Positions 50,065-52,330 of a stretch of DNA of 52,330 bases are shown here, piece after piece. This stretch comes from an uncultured Desulfobacterales bacterium (GTDB lineage: Bacteria > Desulfobacterota > Desulfobulbia > Desulfobulbales > Desulfocapsaceae): positions 1-52,330 of the forward strand of contig CALGIJ010000033.1 in NCBI GenBank assembly GCA_937915545.1. The letters are read 5' to 3'. Position numbers and translations under genes: made by a program. Position 1 is the stretch's first letter; every line of letters begins with the position of its first letter. The notes under the pieces are model-generated. The model was not told the DNA's origin. It saw only the letters and a program-made list of their open reading frames with translations, and searched no databases.

Positions 50065-51534
50065 CTATTTGCCAATCTCGGCGAGTTCGACGATGACCTC
50101 GACATCCTGCCATGGCCTGGTCACCGGCTGCACCGAGGGCGGGGCGATGATCTTGCAGAAGACCCGGTTCTCTTCTTCGATGGTGTTGAGGTAGACCGGG
50201 GTGGTGGTCAGGGTCGGGGGCTTCTCGCCACGCTTGGCCGGCGGCACCATCACTGCCACTTCCGGGGGCACCACCTTGACCTGCTTGATCTTGAGGTGGG
50301 GAGGGAGGATGCCGACCAGCTGCGGCACCACCGGCAGGCTGCGCTTGACCATCAGCGCCAGGGTGACCACCAGCTGTTCCGGTTTGCTCCCCACCAGGGT
50401 CAACGTGGCCGGGAGGTGCAGGCTGTCGCCGCTGATGAGGATGGTCTGCTTGCCGGCGACCATCTCCTTGAGGTCGAGCTTTACCGTCGGCTGCGAGGCG
50501 AGGTAGGCGTCGATCTCCGATTTCGGGCCGGCCAGCTGCACGCGCACCTCCTCGGGCTGCTCGCCGACCAGCATCAGGCCTTCGGCGGGGGTGCCGTACT
50601 CCACGGGCAGGGTGAGGTTCTTGCTGATTACCTGGCGGTTGGTGGTAATCAATGTCGTCCAGAAGATCGTGGCCACGGCGAGGCTGGCGATCAGGGGGAG
50701 GATGGTACGCCGGTCGAGGAGGCCGAGGCGCTCGATGTCGAGGAAGGTGTCTGCGGCGGTATGACTCTCGATGGCGGCGACGATCTCCTCCAGCGAGCCG
50801 AGGCGCTGCATGGCGCCGTCGCGAAAGGCGGAGACCGCCCCGCGCTCCTCGGAGACCACCAGCACCAGGGCGTCGGTCTGTTCGGCGAGGCCCATGGCGG
50901 CATGATGCCGGGTGCCGTACTCCTGGGAGAGACGGGCGGTCTGCGACATCGGCAGGCGCACCCCGAAGCGGCTCAAGCGGCCGTCGTCGATGATCACCGC
51001 CCCGTCATGGCCTGGGGAGTTGGGGTCGAAGATGCTCATGATCAGCGGCAGGCTCGGCTCGGCGCCGAGGTCGACGCCGCCGGAGAGTTTCTCCTCCATC
51101 GGCTCCTTGCCGGGGTAAACGAGGATCGCCCCCTGGCGCTGCGCGGCGAGCTGCAGGAGGCTCTGGCCGATGAGGCGGCTCAACTTGTCGTCACCTGGCG
51201 GGCTGGCGCTCTTGCGCACCGAAGCCATCTTTTCGAGGAGCTTGCGCAGCTCCGGCTGGAAAATGACGATGAGGGCGATCACCGCCACATGGCTGACGTT
51301 CTGGAAGATCCACTCGATGCCTTCGAGGTTGAGCAGCCGGGCGACCGCGAACACCGCGAAGGCGCTGAGGATGCCGAGGACGATCTTCCAGGTGCCGAGG
51401 CGCACCAGCGTGCGGTAGAGAAAGAACAGCGCGGTGGTGATCAGGGCGATGTCGAGCAGCGCCTGCCAGGTGAGAAGCTCGTGGAGAAGGATGCGGAGTT
51501 GTGTCATCGCGATGGACGGGAAAGCGTCGGCCAT
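50065..51534 (-). CDS. cdaA: Diadenylate cyclase (CdaA/DacA type) fused to a YbbR region
   Basis: A 489-residue protein. Three N-terminal helices (about 20-100) precede the DAC domain (about 110-275) with GAILVYP, PNSPGHDGAVII (DGA motif, Asp177) and GTRHHAAMG (usual RHR here R209-H210-H211). A further helix (about 285-308, ILPLIASLAVATIFWTTLIT) leads to a YbbR/CdaR-like region (about 310-480). It should make c-di-AMP from two ATP, with its regulator on the same chain; in Firmicutes CdaA and CdaR are separate. The R-to-H change sits in an ATP-binding motif, so activity needs testing. The start may be ATG 51534 or 51507; neither has a good ribosome site. It heads the row with DUF2868 and DUF3482. 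Confidence 0.88.
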   Translation of the reverse strand: MADAFPSIAMTQLRILLHELLTWQALLDIALITTALFFLYRTLVRLGTWKIVLGILSAFAVFAVARLLNLEGIEWIFQNVSHVAVIALIVIFQPELRKLLEKMASVRKSASPPGDDKLSRLIGQSLLQLAAQRQGAILVYPGKEPMEEKLSGGVDLGAEPSLPLIMSIFDPNSPGHDGAVIIDDGRLSRFGVRLPMSQTARLSQEYGTRHHAAMGLAEQTDALVLVVSEERGAVSAFRDGAMQRLGSLEEIVAAIESHTAADTFLDIERLGLLDRRTILPLIASLAVATIFWTTLITTNRQVISKNLTLPVEYGTPAEGLMLVGEQPEEVRVQLAGPKSEIDAYLASQPTVKLDLKEMVAGKQTILISGDSLHLPATLTLVGSKPEQLVVTLALMVKRSLPVVPQLVGILPPHLKIKQVKVVPPEVAVMVPPAKRGEKPPTLTTTPVYLNTIEEENRVFCKIIAPPSVQPVTRPWQDVEVIVELAEIGK

Positions 51535-51773
51535 GGGGTGGGCGTGGCGGCGACAATGCCGCCGCCTCTCTGCCAGCCGCGGGCGGGTTGTGCCGCAGTT
51601 GACCGATCATACCCGCAGATGAACAACTTCTCAGCATTTTTCAGGAACGGCGAGGAAAAAGAGGGGGGCTCGCGCCTTTTTGGGGTTCTTGCCGGGTATG
51701 CCTGGAGATGTGCACTTTCTGGTATCTTTTGGGAATAACCCTCGACGGAGGGGGTCCTCGCAGTGGAGCTGGA

Positions 51774-51811
51774 TCGTCATTCCCTTGCATCGTCATTCCC
51801 TTGCATCGTCA
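51774..51811. repeat. 16-bp tandem repeat (2.4 copies)
   Basis: TCGTCATTCCCTTGCA occurs at 51774-51789 and 51790-51805, with TCGTCA starting a third copy at 51806. It lies in the 3' end of the HigA-like frame; a 16-base unit changes the reading frame, so copy number sets where that protein ends. Confidence 0.9.
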
Positions 51812-52070
51812 ACCATGTATCTGCCTTGCTGCCAAATGCCTTTTCGGGGTGGATAGCCATATCGGGTGCGTTCTCGCTTTTCTCCGTAACGATTTGATGG
51901 ACTTGCTGGCGCGTCGCTCCCAACCTGTTCGCAGCGTTAGCTACACTTAATCGCAAGTCGTTAAGGCACTTCTTGTGGGTTTTCCCTGGTCCTGTCCCAG
52001 TCTCCTCGCTCAGTTGCTCTGAAGGGAAAAACTTCTTGGGAATAATAGAATCCCTCGAGGATCCAGGCAT
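51777..52070 (-). pseudogene. HigA-like XRE antitoxin remnant
   Basis: A 97-residue frame. Residues about 35-92 (CLNDLRLSVANAANRLGATR, QQVHQIVTEKSENAPDMAIH, PEKAFGSKADTWLTMQGN) match the helix-turn-helix and conserved C-terminal motif (KAFGSxADTWLxMQ) of HigA antitoxins. The first 30 residues do not fit the family (normally a short HPGEILKE-type opening), and the tail is cut by a stop created in a 16-bp tandem repeat, removing the usual YDLAxAR ending. No ribosome site precedes ATG 52070 and no higB toxin is visible upstream, so it is probably a decayed gene. It lies in an AT-rich accessory patch. Confidence 0.7.
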
Positions 52071-52163
52071 ATTGAAATGACAATTGTAATCTAATGGAGA
52101 AATTTAATAATAAATCTAGCATAATAACAAAATTTTTTCGCTTTCATTTGAAAAAGAAAGATG

Positions 52164-52330
52164 CTATAGATTACGCTCTTTTAAAAAGACAGGTTTTCTG
52201 GTCGATGTGTAGTAAAAAGAGAAGACTCGCCTGAAAGCGCCAATGAGTTCTGCACCTACCAGCCCCTGCCTGACCGGGATGGTGACCATTTTGCCGATTG
52301 CCTCGACTGCAGCGTCAGCGATCCAGGGCA
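52164..52330 (-). CDS. 3' end of an unidentified gene (runs off the window)
   Basis: The minus-strand frame entering at 52330 is open for 54 codons (PWIADAAVEAIGKMVTIPVR, QGLVGAELIGAFRRVFSFYY, TSTRKPVFLKERNL) and stops at 52164-52166. The composition, with alternating hydrophobic and charged residues and a basic C-terminus, looks like real coding sequence, but I do not recognise the family. The DNA between it and the HigA remnant is AT-rich and empty. Confidence 0.5.
   Translation of the reverse strand, partial: PWIADAAVEAIGKMVTIPVRQGLVGAELIGAFRRVFSFYYTSTRKPVFLKERNL

Noticed and set aside
1..52330. CRISPR array, tRNA or rRNA gene
   Set aside because: No regularly spaced repeats or recognisable tRNA/rRNA sequence was seen on either strand.

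Overview
The window looks like a chromosomal segment of a GC-rich, Gram-negative anaerobe, most plausibly a Desulfobacterota (sulfate-reducer type) bacterium. This is inference from gene content: a lactate/glycolate-type dehydrogenase pair, a TRAP transporter, MoeA and ModA paralogues, a rubredoxin-like protein, many PAS/GAF hybrid kinases, and a c-di-AMP cyclase fused to a YbbR region. No rRNA or tRNA gene is visible. The body (about 9.7-51.5 kb) is GC-rich and densely coding. The first 9.5 kb and the last 0.7 kb hold AT-richer accessory patches with broken genes.

Left end (1-9.5 kb): a sigma-54 activator with a palindromic site upstream; two degraded copies of a module made of a REP-associated (Y1) transposase plus an MntA/HepT-type toxin-antitoxin pair; a solitary ModA; a chemotaxis receptor; a possible 5' fragment of a group II intron; an iron-sulfur aldo/keto reductase; and an intact YaiI-family gene whose 5' end is duplicated 1.35 kb upstream.

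9.7-26 kb: a 1514-residue hybrid kinase, a TMEM43-family membrane protein, a rubredoxin-like protein, a DctPQM TRAP operon divergent from a Bcr/CflA-like exporter, a zinc-ribbon/winged-helix protein, a frameshifted sugar-phosphate isomerase and a divergent MoeA. A DUF2177-DUF1295-FAD oxidoreductase operon follows. It has a Fur-like palindrome inside its promoter and is divergent from the UV endonuclease gene uvsE.

27-33 kb: two paralogous 55-residue proteins (28047-28214 and 32598-32765), each with the same leader hairpin, an AAC-repeat spacer and its own terminator. They bracket a dual HD/HD-GYP protein, a PQQ-type sugar dehydrogenase and an EF-hand-like calcium-motif protein. This is the most unusual arrangement here.

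33-43.7 kb: a glycolate/D-lactate dehydrogenase pair (GlcD/GlcF-like) and a complete YbhFSR-type drug exporter operon headed by a TetR regulator with a clear operator, then a LysM-RlpA protein and a pRiA4b ORF-3-like protein.

43.8-51.5 kb: a hybrid kinase with a periplasmic COG2984-type sensor lies downstream of a DUF3482 GTPase, a DUF2868 membrane protein and a c-di-AMP synthase-YbbR fusion, all on the minus strand. The right edge holds a HigA-like remnant with a 16-bp tandem duplication in its 3' end, and the 3' end of an unidentified gene running off the window.
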